Assembly: GCA_036002485.1 (NCBI GenBank)
Contig: DASYTI010000007.1
Coordinates: 1 to 36,930 of the forward strand
Source: Candidatus Methylomirabilota bacterium
GTDB taxonomy: Bacteria > Methylomirabilota > Methylomirabilia > Rokubacteriales > CSP1-6
Direction of reading: 5' to 3'
DNA length: 36,930 nt
Below the pieces are notes generated by a model. That model was not told where the DNA came from, did no database searches, and saw nothing but the letters and a program-made list of their open reading frames with translations. Of this stretch, positions 25,346 to 32,168 are shown piece by piece. Each line of letters opens with the position of its first letter. The first letter of the stretch is position 1. The position numbers and the translations under genes were made by a program.

Positions 25346-27020
25346 AGCGTCCCTTCGCCGCGAAGAGCCCGGAGGGGCGCCGCTGGATGAACAGGATCAC
25401 GAGGACCAGGATGGCCACCTTGCCGAAGACGGCGCCGAGGCCCGGCTCGATGATCTTGTTGAGGCCGCCGATCCCCACGGCGGCCAGGATGGTGCCGAGC
25501 AGCTTGCCCACGCCGCCCGTGACCACGACCATGAACGAATCCACGATGTAGTTCTGACCCAGCTCCGGCCCCACGTTGCCGATCTGGGTCAGCGCGCAGC
25601 CCGCCAGCCCGGCCAGGCCGGCGCCCAGGGCGAAGGTCAGGGCGTCCACGCGTCGCGAGCGAACCCCGAGACAGGCGGCCATGTCCCGATTCTGCGTCAC
25701 CGCGCGGACGCGCAGTCCGGCGTCGGTACGGAAGAGCAAGAAGTACATGGCGGCGACGGCCGCGGTGGCCAGCCCGATGATGAAGAGACGGTTGTAGGGC
25801 AGCACGACGCCAATCATGACCGGAATGCCGCCGGAAAGCCACTTGGGCGAGAGCACGTCCACGTTCGCCGCGCCGAACCAGAGCCGGAGCCCCTGCTGGA
25901 TCATCAAGCTCACGCCCCAGGTCAAGAGAAGCGTCTCGAGCGGTCGCCCGTAGAGGAAGCGGATGACGCCGCGCTCCAGCGCGAAGCCGGCCACGCCCGC
26001 CACGAGGAATGACAAGGGCAGCGAGACGAGGAAGTAGTACTCGAGGGATCCCGCGGCATGGTCCTGGAACCAGGTCTGGGTTACGTAGGTCGTGTAGGCG
26101 CCCAGGGCCATGAGCTCGCCGTGGGCCATGTTGATGACGCCCATGAGCCCGAACACGATGGCCAGCCCGAGGGCCATGAGGAGCAGGATGGAGGAGAGGG
26201 ACAGGCCCTGGAAGAGGATCTGCATGGTCTGGGTCAAGAGGGCCCAGCGCTCGATGCGCTTGACGGCATCGTCCGCCGCCCCGCGGAGCTGATCGGACGC
26301 GGCCGTGTCCTTGGCCACGTCCCGAAGGCGGTCGATGGCGTCCTGGCTGCCCAGCGTGCCGAGGGTGGCCGCGGCCCTCGTGCGCTCGACCTCGGACCCT
26401 GACTTGAGCTGGACGAGGGCGATGGCCTCCTGGAGGGCGTAGCGAACCCAGCGGTCCTTCTCCTTGGCCAGAGCTTCCGCGAGGGCGGGCAGCGCCCCCG
26501 GGTCACCCGCATTGCCCATCTTGACCGCGGCACCCTGCCGCACCGTCCAGTCAGGGTCCGCGAGCTGCGATTGCCCGGAGAATGCGTCGATGAGGGGCCG
26601 GATGGCCATGCGGAGACTCCGGCCGGTGGAGACCTCCTCGAGCGTGGTCAGCTCGACGAGGAGCGGTTTGCCATCCGGCGCGAGCATAGGCTCGCGGCCA
26701 TAGGCGGAGAAGATCGGGACAAGAGTCTTGTCGCCTTCATTGACCTTGTCGCCGACGATCACCGTCTCTTTCTTGCCTCCGGGAAGCGGGCGGACATAGA
26801 CGCTGCCTTCGCGGAGGGCCTCGAGGAGCGGGAGGATCTTGCGGTCGCCCGTCTTGCCGAGCGCGACGGCCGCCGCCTCCTGGACCGCGGCGTCGCTCGA
26901 GGCGACCTCGGCGATGGCCTTGACGGTTTCGGGCGGCGGCCCTGAGGCAGCGCCCTGCGCTGCTGCCGGGGCGGTGAGCCCCGGCAGCAGCGCGAGCGCC
27001 AACAGCAGGCGAATGATCAC
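25332..27020 (-). CDS. urtB: Urea ABC transporter permease UrtB with N-terminal HEAT-like domain
   Basis: This 562-residue protein has a signal-like segment (residues 1-21, ending AAAQG) and a periplasmic domain of about 230 residues built of HEAT-like helical repeats (AAVALGKTGDRKILPLLEAL; VKMGNAGDPGALPALAEAL; AATLGTLGSQDAIDRL). The LivH-type permease core follows (MALGLAIVFGLMGVINMAHGELMALGAY and the final VILFIQRRPSGLFA). Such N-terminal extensions are known in UrtB and help distinguish it from branched-chain amino-acid permeases. I chose the GTG at 27020, 8 bp after the urtA stop, because it starts exactly at the signal segment; the open frame further upstream overlaps urtA and is spurious. 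Confidence 0.92.
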   Translation of the reverse strand: MIIRLLLALALLPGLTAPAAAQGAASGPPPETVKAIAEVASSDAAVQEAAAVALGKTGDRKILPLLEALREGSVYVRPLPGGKKETVIVGDKVNEGDKTLVPIFSAYGREPMLAPDGKPLLVELTTLEEVSTGRSLRMAIRPLIDAFSGQSQLADPDWTVRQGAAVKMGNAGDPGALPALAEALAKEKDRWVRYALQEAIALVQLKSGSEVERTRAAATLGTLGSQDAIDRLRDVAKDTAASDQLRGAADDAVKRIERWALLTQTMQILFQGLSLSSILLLMALGLAIVFGLMGVINMAHGELMALGAYTTYVTQTWFQDHAAGSLEYYFLVSLPLSFLVAGVAGFALERGVIRFLYGRPLETLLLTWGVSLMIQQGLRLWFGAANVDVLSPKWLSGGIPVMIGVVLPYNRLFIIGLATAAVAAMYFLLFRTDAGLRVRAVTQNRDMAACLGVRSRRVDALTFALGAGLAGLAGCALTQIGNVGPELGQNYIVDSFMVVVTGGVGKLLGTILAAVGIGGLNKIIEPGLGAVFGKVAILVLVILFIQRRPSGLFAAKGRYADS

Positions 27021-27028
27021 GTGCGTGG

Positions 27029-28327
27029 CTAGGCCTTCTTCTGGTACGTGCCCTTTTCCTTGACCCAGTCGCAGCCCTTGTCCGGGCTCGTGTACTTGCT
27101 CCACGGCTCGGCCCTGACCAGACCCTTCGAGCGCGAGACGACCTTGAACTGCCCGTCCTTGAGGATCTCGCCGATGAGCACCGGCTTGTAGGTGTGGTGG
27201 TTGGCCTCGTCCATCTTGATCTGGCCGCCCGGGGCCAGGAACGTCTGGCCGTAGACGGCCTTGCGGACCGCGTCCACCTCGAACGACTTGGCCTTCTCCG
27301 CGGCCTGCTTCCAGACGTAGACGCCGAAGTAGGCGGCTTCCATCGGGTCGTCGGTGACGCGCTTGTCACCGCCGGGCAGGTTGTTCTTCTTGGCGTAGGC
27401 CTTGAAGGCCTGGACGAACTTCTTGTTCTGCGGCGTGTCCACCACCTGGTAATAGTTCCAGGCGGCGAGATGGCCGACGAGGGCGGAGGTGTCCATGCCG
27501 CGCAGCTCGTCCTCGGCCACGGAAAAGGCCATGATGGGCGCGTTCTCCGAGCGGAGACCCTGGTTGGCGAACTCCTTGTAGAAGGGGACGTTGCTGTCGC
27601 CGTTGATGGTCGAGAGCACGGCGGCGCTGCCCCCGGAGGCGAAGCGCTTGATCTTGCCCACGATGGTCTGATAGTCCTGGTGATTGAACGGCGTGTACTC
27701 CTCGGCGATATTGTCCGCGGGCACGCCCTTGGCGAGCAGGAACGCGCGCAGGATCTTGTTGGCCGTGCGCGGGAACACGTAGTCGGTGCCCAGCAGGTAG
27801 AACTTCTTGTAGCCGCCGCCTTCCTTGGACATCATGTACTCGGCGGCGGGGATGAGCTGCTGGTTGGGCGTGGCGCCCGTGTAGAAGACGTTCTTCGAGC
27901 ACTCCTCGCCCTCGTACTGCACGGGATAGAAGAGCAGGCCGTTGTTGTTCTCGAACACGGGCAGCACGGACTTGCGGCTCACGGACGTCCAGCAGCCGAA
28001 GACCACGGCCACCTTGTCCTGGAGCAGGAGCTGCTTGGCCTTCTCCGCGAAGAGGTCCCAGTTCGACGCGGGGTCGACCACCACCGGCTCGATCTTCTTC
28101 CCCATCACTCCGCCCTTGGCGTTGATCTCGTCGAACGCCATCATGCACACGTCGCGGAGTGAGACCTCGCTGATGGCCATGGTGCCCGAGAGCGAGTGGA
28201 GCACGCCTACCTTGACAGTCCCGCCGCCCTGCGCACGCAGCACGGCGGGAAAGCCGAGCCCCGCCGCCGCGCCGACGCCGGCCGCCGCTGTCCCCTTCAG
28301 AAAGTCCCTGCGTGAGAATCCTTGCAT
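27029..28327 (-). CDS. urtA: Urea ABC transporter substrate-binding protein UrtA
   Basis: This 432-residue periplasmic urea-binding protein is of the LivK/AmiC superfamily. A twin-arginine signal is visible (FSRRDFLKGTAAAGVG, cleavage near VLRAQGG). Mature landmarks include VKVGVLHSLSGTMAISEVSLRD, VVFGCWTSVSRKSVLPVFE, LLFYPVQYEGEECSKNVFYTGATPNQQ and GQTFLAPGGQIKMDEANHHTYK, which are characteristic of urea/short-chain amide binders. The ATG at 28327 has an AAGGAG site. It opens the urtABCDE-ureABCEFGD-atzGEH series. AmiC, the amide sensor that holds back AmiR, belongs to the same fold; here an AmiR-like gene lies directly upstream. Confidence 0.94.
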   Translation of the reverse strand: MQGFSRRDFLKGTAAAGVGAAAGLGFPAVLRAQGGGTVKVGVLHSLSGTMAISEVSLRDVCMMAFDEINAKGGVMGKKIEPVVVDPASNWDLFAEKAKQLLLQDKVAVVFGCWTSVSRKSVLPVFENNNGLLFYPVQYEGEECSKNVFYTGATPNQQLIPAAEYMMSKEGGGYKKFYLLGTDYVFPRTANKILRAFLLAKGVPADNIAEEYTPFNHQDYQTIVGKIKRFASGGSAAVLSTINGDSNVPFYKEFANQGLRSENAPIMAFSVAEDELRGMDTSALVGHLAAWNYYQVVDTPQNKKFVQAFKAYAKKNNLPGGDKRVTDDPMEAAYFGVYVWKQAAEKAKSFEVDAVRKAVYGQTFLAPGGQIKMDEANHHTYKPVLIGEILKDGQFKVVSRSKGLVRAEPWSKYTSPDKGCDWVKEKGTYQKKA

Positions 28328-28445
28328 GCCCGTCTCCTTCTGACTTCGGGGTGAGAGTGGTGGGCCCTCCGTCGGGCCAGTGATCTGGGGGCAGAACCGG
28401 CGCTCGGCCTCAGACCCCGCTGTCTCGGCGCGCCGCCCTCGGGGG

Positions 28446-28461
28446 AGCAAGCCCCATGCCC
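28446..28461 (-). promoter_or_regulatory. Sigma-54 (-24/-12) promoter candidate of the urt-ure-atz series
   Basis: On the minus strand GGGCAT, five bases, TTGCT runs from 28461 to 28446 and has the exact GG-N10-GC spacing (GG at 28460-28459, GC at 28448-28447). One base of the TGGCAC-type half differs from TGGCAY. The predicted transcript start near 28435 gives a leader of about 108 nt. The gap also holds the terminator at 28515-28551; a 5-bp stem with a GACGGA loop (28363-28378) lies in the leader. Confidence 0.6.
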
Positions 28462-28514
28462 GTATACAGACTCAGCCTTTTCAGCTAGTTGCGTGGTGCC
28501 GAATGAGAAAACTT

Positions 28515-28551
28515 AAAGGGCCGCTGCCTAGTTGGTAGGCAGCGGCCCTTT
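28515..28551 (-). terminator. Perfect 16-bp hairpin terminator after the ANTAR regulator gene
   Basis: AAAGGGCCGCTGCCTA (28515-28530) is the exact reverse complement of 28536-28551, with a 5-nt loop. On the minus strand the stem ends in TTT and is followed by AAGTTTTCTC, a T-rich tail. It lies 22 bp after the stop codon of the regulator gene and upstream of the urtA promoter, so it separates the two transcripts. It is among the strongest structural elements in the window. Confidence 0.85.
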
Positions 28552-28573
28552 GATGCCTCAGAATTCGGCAGAT

Positions 28574-29179
28574 CTATCGCGTGGTGCGGAGCGGCCCCAT
28601 CGTATTGGCCAAGAGGAGAGCCTGAGCGACCTCGGCCATGGTCTTGCGGGTATCCATGGCCGTCTTCTGGATTCGTCGAAAGGCCTCGGGCTCGGTCAGT
28701 CCCATGCGTGTCATCAGGATGCCTTTGGCCCTGTCCACCAGCTTGCGCGACTCGAGCTTTTGCTTGAGGGCCTCGTTCTCCTTGCGTACCGCTTCCAGCT
28801 CACGGAAGCGCGAGACGGCGACGTCAAGCGCGGGCGCCAGCTCCTCCGGCCTCAGCGGCTTGACCAGGAAACCGAGCACGCCCGCCTCGACGGCGCCCGC
28901 GGTGATATCGGGATTCGTGTGGCTCGTGAGCAGCACGATCGGACACGGCAAGGCCGCCATCACGCGACGGGCCGCTTCCACGCCATCGCCGTCGGGCAGG
29001 CCGACAGCGAGCAGCAAGACGTCGGGGCGATGCTTGTCGACGAGGCGCACGGCGTCCTCGACGCGACTGCCATTGCCGACCACGGTGCCCCCCTGGGCGC
29101 CGATGGCCTCGGCCACGGCCGCCCGGGAGGGAGCATGATCATCCACGATCAGGACTCTCCAGCGCGTAGTCGTCTTCAT
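28574..29179 (-). CDS. AmiR/NasT-like ANTAR antitermination regulator with a non-phosphorylatable receiver
   Basis: This 201-residue protein has a receiver-like domain (about 8-125), a coiled-coil linker (FRELEAVRKENEALKQKLES, about 135-155) and a C-terminal ANTAR RNA-binding domain (LVDRAKGILMTRMGLTEPEAFRRIQ). ANTAR proteins bind leader-RNA hairpins and prevent termination. The acidic pair Asp13-Asp14, Thr85 and Lys107 of a receiver are kept, but the phospho-acceptor position is Ala58 (LLLAVGLPDGDG; codon GCT at 29006-29008). Phosphorylation is therefore not expected, as in AmiR, which is controlled by a partner protein. No AmiC- or NasS-like cytoplasmic sensor gene adjoins it. I used the ATG at 29179; an upstream in-frame GTG at 29209 is the alternative. 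It lies just upstream of the urt series. Confidence 0.88.
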   Translation of the reverse strand: MKTTTRWRVLIVDDHAPSRAAVAEAIGAQGGTVVGNGSRVEDAVRLVDKHRPDVLLLAVGLPDGDGVEAARRVMAALPCPIVLLTSHTNPDITAGAVEAGVLGFLVKPLRPEELAPALDVAVSRFRELEAVRKENEALKQKLESRKLVDRAKGILMTRMGLTEPEAFRRIQKTAMDTRKTMAEVAQALLLANTMGPLRTTR

Positions 29180-29192
29180 GGCGACCTGAGGC

Positions 29193-29208
29193 AGCAAGGA
29201 GGATGCCA
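29193..29208 (-). promoter_or_regulatory. Sigma-54 consensus sequence before the ANTAR regulator gene
   Basis: TGGCAT, five bases, TTGCT runs on the minus strand from 29208 to 29193 and is a full match to TGGCAY-N5-TTGCW with GG-N10-GC spacing. The predicted transcript start near 29182 is only about 3 nt before the ATG at 29179, so the mRNA would be nearly leaderless, or the match is fortuitous. Confidence 0.45.
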
Positions 29209-29329
29209 CGGTGCACGCCTGAAAAATCGCGCGATTGTGCTGCTCCGCGTAAGCCAGACGTGCTCAGCCGTCGCGCATATTACGGCCGAACGCTCACCGG
29301 ATGAGCAGTTCCAGGGCCCGGTCTTCTTG

Positions 29330-29351
29330 ATATTGACTTCATATTGACTTC
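29330..29351 (+). repeat. Tandem 11-bp direct repeat between the divergent regulator and efflux genes
   Basis: ATATTGACTTC occurs twice without a gap (29330-29340, 29341-29351). One helical turn of periodicity suggests a regulator-binding site. It lies 29-50 bp upstream of the plus-strand GTG at 29380. Each copy contains a TTGACT that could serve as a -35 element, but no good -10 is seen. Confidence 0.6.
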
Positions 29352-29379
29352 GCCAGGGAGCCGGTGGGATGCTCTGGCC

Positions 29380-29757
29380 GTGAACAGGCACCGCCTGCCC
29401 GCCAAGCTCATGGCCACCCTCTGGCTGGCCACGTACGTGATCTGCATCGGGCTCGTCTGCTCGTTCATCCTCTTCGAGGTCCTCGACATCGACGGCTCCG
29501 ACTTCCCGACGCCGCCGACATCGACGACCACGCCGATCAAGCTCGCCGAGCCCGCCCACGAGATCAAGCGCGCGTTGCTCTCCGGCCCGGCGCTGCTCTG
29601 GATGCTCTTCTCGATCCTCGTCTTCGTGCTCGAGGGCAGCGGCCTCCGGCCGCACAGAATGCCCGCGCCGGTGACGGTCCAGCCCGGCCCCCGCCGCCGT
29701 CGTCCACGCTTGGCCCTGCCTCGAGCTTCGCTCGCTGATCCCGCTCCGTCCGCCTGA
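29380..29757 (+). CDS. Small two-helix membrane protein of unknown function, upstream of czcCBA
   Basis: This 125-residue protein starts at a GTG (29380); a TTG at 29344 is an alternative. Two hydrophobic segments are visible: LMATLWLATYVICIGLVCSF (about 9-28) and ALLWMLFSILVFVLEGSG (about 71-88). Between them is an acidic and threonine/proline-rich stretch (DIDGSDFPTPPTSTTTP). The C-terminus is proline- and arginine-rich. I recognise no family. It lies 52 bp before the outer-membrane efflux gene czcC in the same direction, so it may be part of the heavy-metal efflux unit. Coding status is supported by the two clean helices and the downstream spacing, but not by any known homologue. Confidence 0.55.
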   Translation: MNRHRLPAKLMATLWLATYVICIGLVCSFILFEVLDIDGSDFPTPPTSTTTPIKLAEPAHEIKRALLSGPALLWMLFSILVFVLEGSGLRPHRMPAPVTVQPGPRRRRPRLALPRASLADPAPSA

Positions 29758-29809
29758 CCGCCGCCCCCCATCCTCCTCACCGCCCAAGGTCGAACCGAGG
29801 GAAACGCTT

Positions 29810-31051
29810 ATGGTCAGGATTGTCACCGCCGTGTGCTGTCTCGCGCTTCTCGGCGCCGCGGGAGGAGTCCGCGCTCAGGAGCGCCTGGCCGCGCTCACGC
29901 TCGAGCAGGCGCTACGGCTGGCCAGCGAGACCAATCCGAACGTGCGCGCCAAGGAATTCGAGCTCAAGGCCGTCGGGGCCAACGAGATCACGGCCGGGCT
30001 TAGGCCGAATCCGACCGCGAACTTCCTCGCCGAGCAATTCGCGGGCGGCTCCTCCGCATCCCAGACGCAGTACACCATCAACATTGGTCAGCCCATCGAG
30101 CTCGGCGGCAAGCGTCAGCGCCGTGTCGACAGCGCCACCGCTCAGACGAAGGTCACCTCCCACCAGCTCGCCGATCTCAGAAGGCAGATCGACTTCCAGG
30201 TCAAGAAAACCTTCACGGACATCCTGGTGGCCCGGGACTCGGTAAGCCTGGCCGAGCAAAACCTGGCGGCCCTCGACGACCTCGAAAAGGTCCAGCGCCT
30301 TCGGGCCGACAAGGGGGACCTTTCCGGCCTCGAGCTGCTCAGGATCCAGGTCCAGCGGTACAGCCTGGAGCGGGATGCCGCCGACGCCCGACAGGCGCTG
30401 AAAGCAGGCAAGATCGCGCTCCGCGCCCTGGTGGGGCCCGACAAGGTCGTCGAAGACTTCGACGTCACGGGCGCTCTCGACTATCGCCAAGCATCTTTCA
30501 CCCAGTCCGAGCTCTACCGGCGGGCCCTCGACGCCCGGCCGGACGTCCGGGCGGCCGAGGCGGCTCGCGACAAGGCCAGGGCGGACATCAATCTGGCCAA
30601 GGCCAATGCGTGGTGGGACATCACCCCTCAGGTCGAGTACCAGCGCATCGGCCCCGACAACACGATCGGCTTCGGAGTCGGCCTGCCTGTCCGGATTTTC
30701 GATCGCAATCAGGGCGAGATCGCCCGCACCCGGGCGGACGCCCTGCGGGTCGACGCCGTGCGGGATGCCGTCGCCGTGCAGGCCCTCTCGGAGGTGGATA
30801 CCGCTCTCGCCGCCGTCCAGACCGAGCGGGGCAAGGTGCTGGCCCTGCGCGATACCTACTTGCCGAAGGCGACCCAGGCGCGCGACACCGTGGAGTTCGC
30901 CTACCGGCGAGGAGGCGTGAACCTGCTCGACTATATCGATGCCCAGCGCACGTATCGGGAAACCGCCCTGGAGTACGTACGTGCGCTGGGCAACTACCGG
31001 ACGGCCATCCACCTGCTCGAAGCCGCCGTGGGCGGCTCTTTGAGGGACTAG
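29810..31051 (+). CDS. czcC: Outer-membrane efflux protein, CzcC/TolC family
   Basis: This 413-residue outer-membrane channel of a tripartite efflux pump has a signal peptide at residues 1-22 (ending GVRAQ). Two OEP repeats follow: LTLEQALRLASETNPNVRAKEF at the start of the first, and LYRRALDARPDVRAAEAARDKARADI in the second. The C-terminal family motif is FAYRRGGVNLLDYIDAQRTYRET. CzcC-type proteins have this FxxGxxxLLDYLDAQRTY ending. It is followed one base later by the membrane-fusion gene, so the czcC-czcB-czcA order is the classical one. The ATG at 29810 has a GAGGGA site. Confidence 0.88.
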   Translation: MVRIVTAVCCLALLGAAGGVRAQERLAALTLEQALRLASETNPNVRAKEFELKAVGANEITAGLRPNPTANFLAEQFAGGSSASQTQYTINIGQPIELGGKRQRRVDSATAQTKVTSHQLADLRRQIDFQVKKTFTDILVARDSVSLAEQNLAALDDLEKVQRLRADKGDLSGLELLRIQVQRYSLERDAADARQALKAGKIALRALVGPDKVVEDFDVTGALDYRQASFTQSELYRRALDARPDVRAAEAARDKARADINLAKANAWWDITPQVEYQRIGPDNTIGFGVGLPVRIFDRNQGEIARTRADALRVDAVRDAVAVQALSEVDTALAAVQTERGKVLALRDTYLPKATQARDTVEFAYRRGGVNLLDYIDAQRTYRETALEYVRALGNYRTAIHLLEAAVGGSLRD

Positions 31052-31052
31052 A

Positions 31053-32168
31053 ATGCGGATCGCCCTCGTCATCCTCCTCGTCACCACCTTGGCCGCTGGA
31101 TGCAAGGACGCCAAGTCCGCCCCGCCCGGCTCCGCTCCATCTCCGGCGGCCACCGCGGGGAGCCCCGTCAAGATCGTCATGCCCGAGCATCGCATGCGCA
31201 CCGCCCTCCTCGAGACGACGGGCAAGGTCCAGTTCAACGAGGAGCAGCTCGTGCGCGTCAACGCGCCCGTGACCGGGCGCGTACTGGAGGTGCTCGCCCG
31301 CCCGGGCGAAGCCGTCGAGCTCGGCCACCGCCTCTTCATCCTCGACAGCCCGGATCTCGGCCAGGCCAAGAGCGACTATGCCAAGGCCGTTTCCGATCTC
31401 CAGCGGTCCGAGAAGGCCATCAAGCTCGCCCGCGAGCTCTTCGAGATGAAGGCCACCGCGGAGAAGGACCTGCGCGACGCGGAGAACGAGTACAACAAGG
31501 CCGTGGCCGAGCGAGACCGCGCGGCCTCTCGCCTCCGGGCCCTCGGGGTGAAGCCCGAGCAGCTCAGGGATATCGGGGCCCGGGCGGACGCCTCCACCGC
31601 CATCACGGTGACGGCCCCCCGCGGCGGGATCGTCGTGGAGCGGAATATCAGTCCCGGGCAAGTGGTGGCCTATGGGCAGTCCGACACGCCCGTGAGTCTC
31701 TTCGTCATCGCCAATCTCTCCACGATGTGGATACTCGCCGATGTCTACGAGCCCGATGTGCCCAGGGTGCGGCTGGGGCAGACCGTTCGCATCACCCTCC
31801 CCTGCTGTCCCCGGGAAAGCTACGAAGGCAAGGTCACCAATATCGGCGCCGCCATCGACAAGGAAAGTCGGACGCTCAAGATCAGGGCCGTGGTCCCGAG
31901 TGCCCGCGGCAGCCTCAAGGCCGAGATGTTCGTCAAGGCCGCCATCGAAACGGGTGCCTCGCAGATTCTGACCCTGCCCCAGAGTGCCATCCAGCGCCAA
32001 GACGGGCAGACCTTCGTGCTGCTCGAGAAGGGACAGGGTGAATACGCGCGGCGAGCCGTCAAGACGGGCGCCGAGTTCGACGGCGTGGTCGAAGTCCTCG
32101 AGGGGGTGACGCCCGAGGATCGCGTGGTCAGCACCGGGGGTGTCCTCCTCAAGCGCGACGCGCAATGA
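31053..32168 (+). CDS. czcB: Efflux RND periplasmic adaptor (CzcB-like lipoprotein)
   Basis: This 371-residue membrane-fusion protein links CzcA to the outer-membrane channel. It has a short lipoprotein signal (LVTTLAAGCKD, Cys about residue 17). A barrel-sandwich half-motif is visible (VNAPVTGRVLEVLARPGEAVELGHRLF), then a helical hairpin with ALFEMKATAEKDLRDAENEYNKAVAERD-like sequence. The second half-motif reads VTAPRGGIVVERNISPGQVV, and DVYEPDVPRVRLGQTVRITLPC follows. The absence of the long N-terminal histidine-rich region of some CzcB proteins means that its metal cannot be read. The stop overlaps the czcA ATG by 4 bp. Confidence 0.9.
   Translation: MRIALVILLVTTLAAGCKDAKSAPPGSAPSPAATAGSPVKIVMPEHRMRTALLETTGKVQFNEEQLVRVNAPVTGRVLEVLARPGEAVELGHRLFILDSPDLGQAKSDYAKAVSDLQRSEKAIKLARELFEMKATAEKDLRDAENEYNKAVAERDRAASRLRALGVKPEQLRDIGARADASTAITVTAPRGGIVVERNISPGQVVAYGQSDTPVSLFVIANLSTMWILADVYEPDVPRVRLGQTVRITLPCCPRESYEGKVTNIGAAIDKESRTLKIRAVVPSARGSLKAEMFVKAAIETGASQILTLPQSAIQRQDGQTFVLLEKGQGEYARRAVKTGAEFDGVVEVLEGVTPEDRVVSTGGVLLKRDAQ

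Noticed and set aside
28363-28455. Two short stems with six-base loops (GGGG-CTTGCT-CCCC and GGCCC-GACGGA-GGGCC) upstream of urtA, as a possible two-hairpin ANTAR target.
   Set aside because: The first overlaps the predicted -12 element and would not be transcribed, and neither loop has the A at position 1 expected of ANTAR targets.
28461-28490. TATACG near 28463 as a sigma-70 -10 for urtA.
   Set aside because: There is no acceptable -35 at 16-18 bp, and the sigma-54 match downstream is better.
29338-29372. TTGACT in the tandem repeat as a sigma-70 -35 for the small membrane protein gene.
   Set aside because: The sequences 17 bp downstream (GGGAGC, GGATGC) are not acceptable -10 elements.
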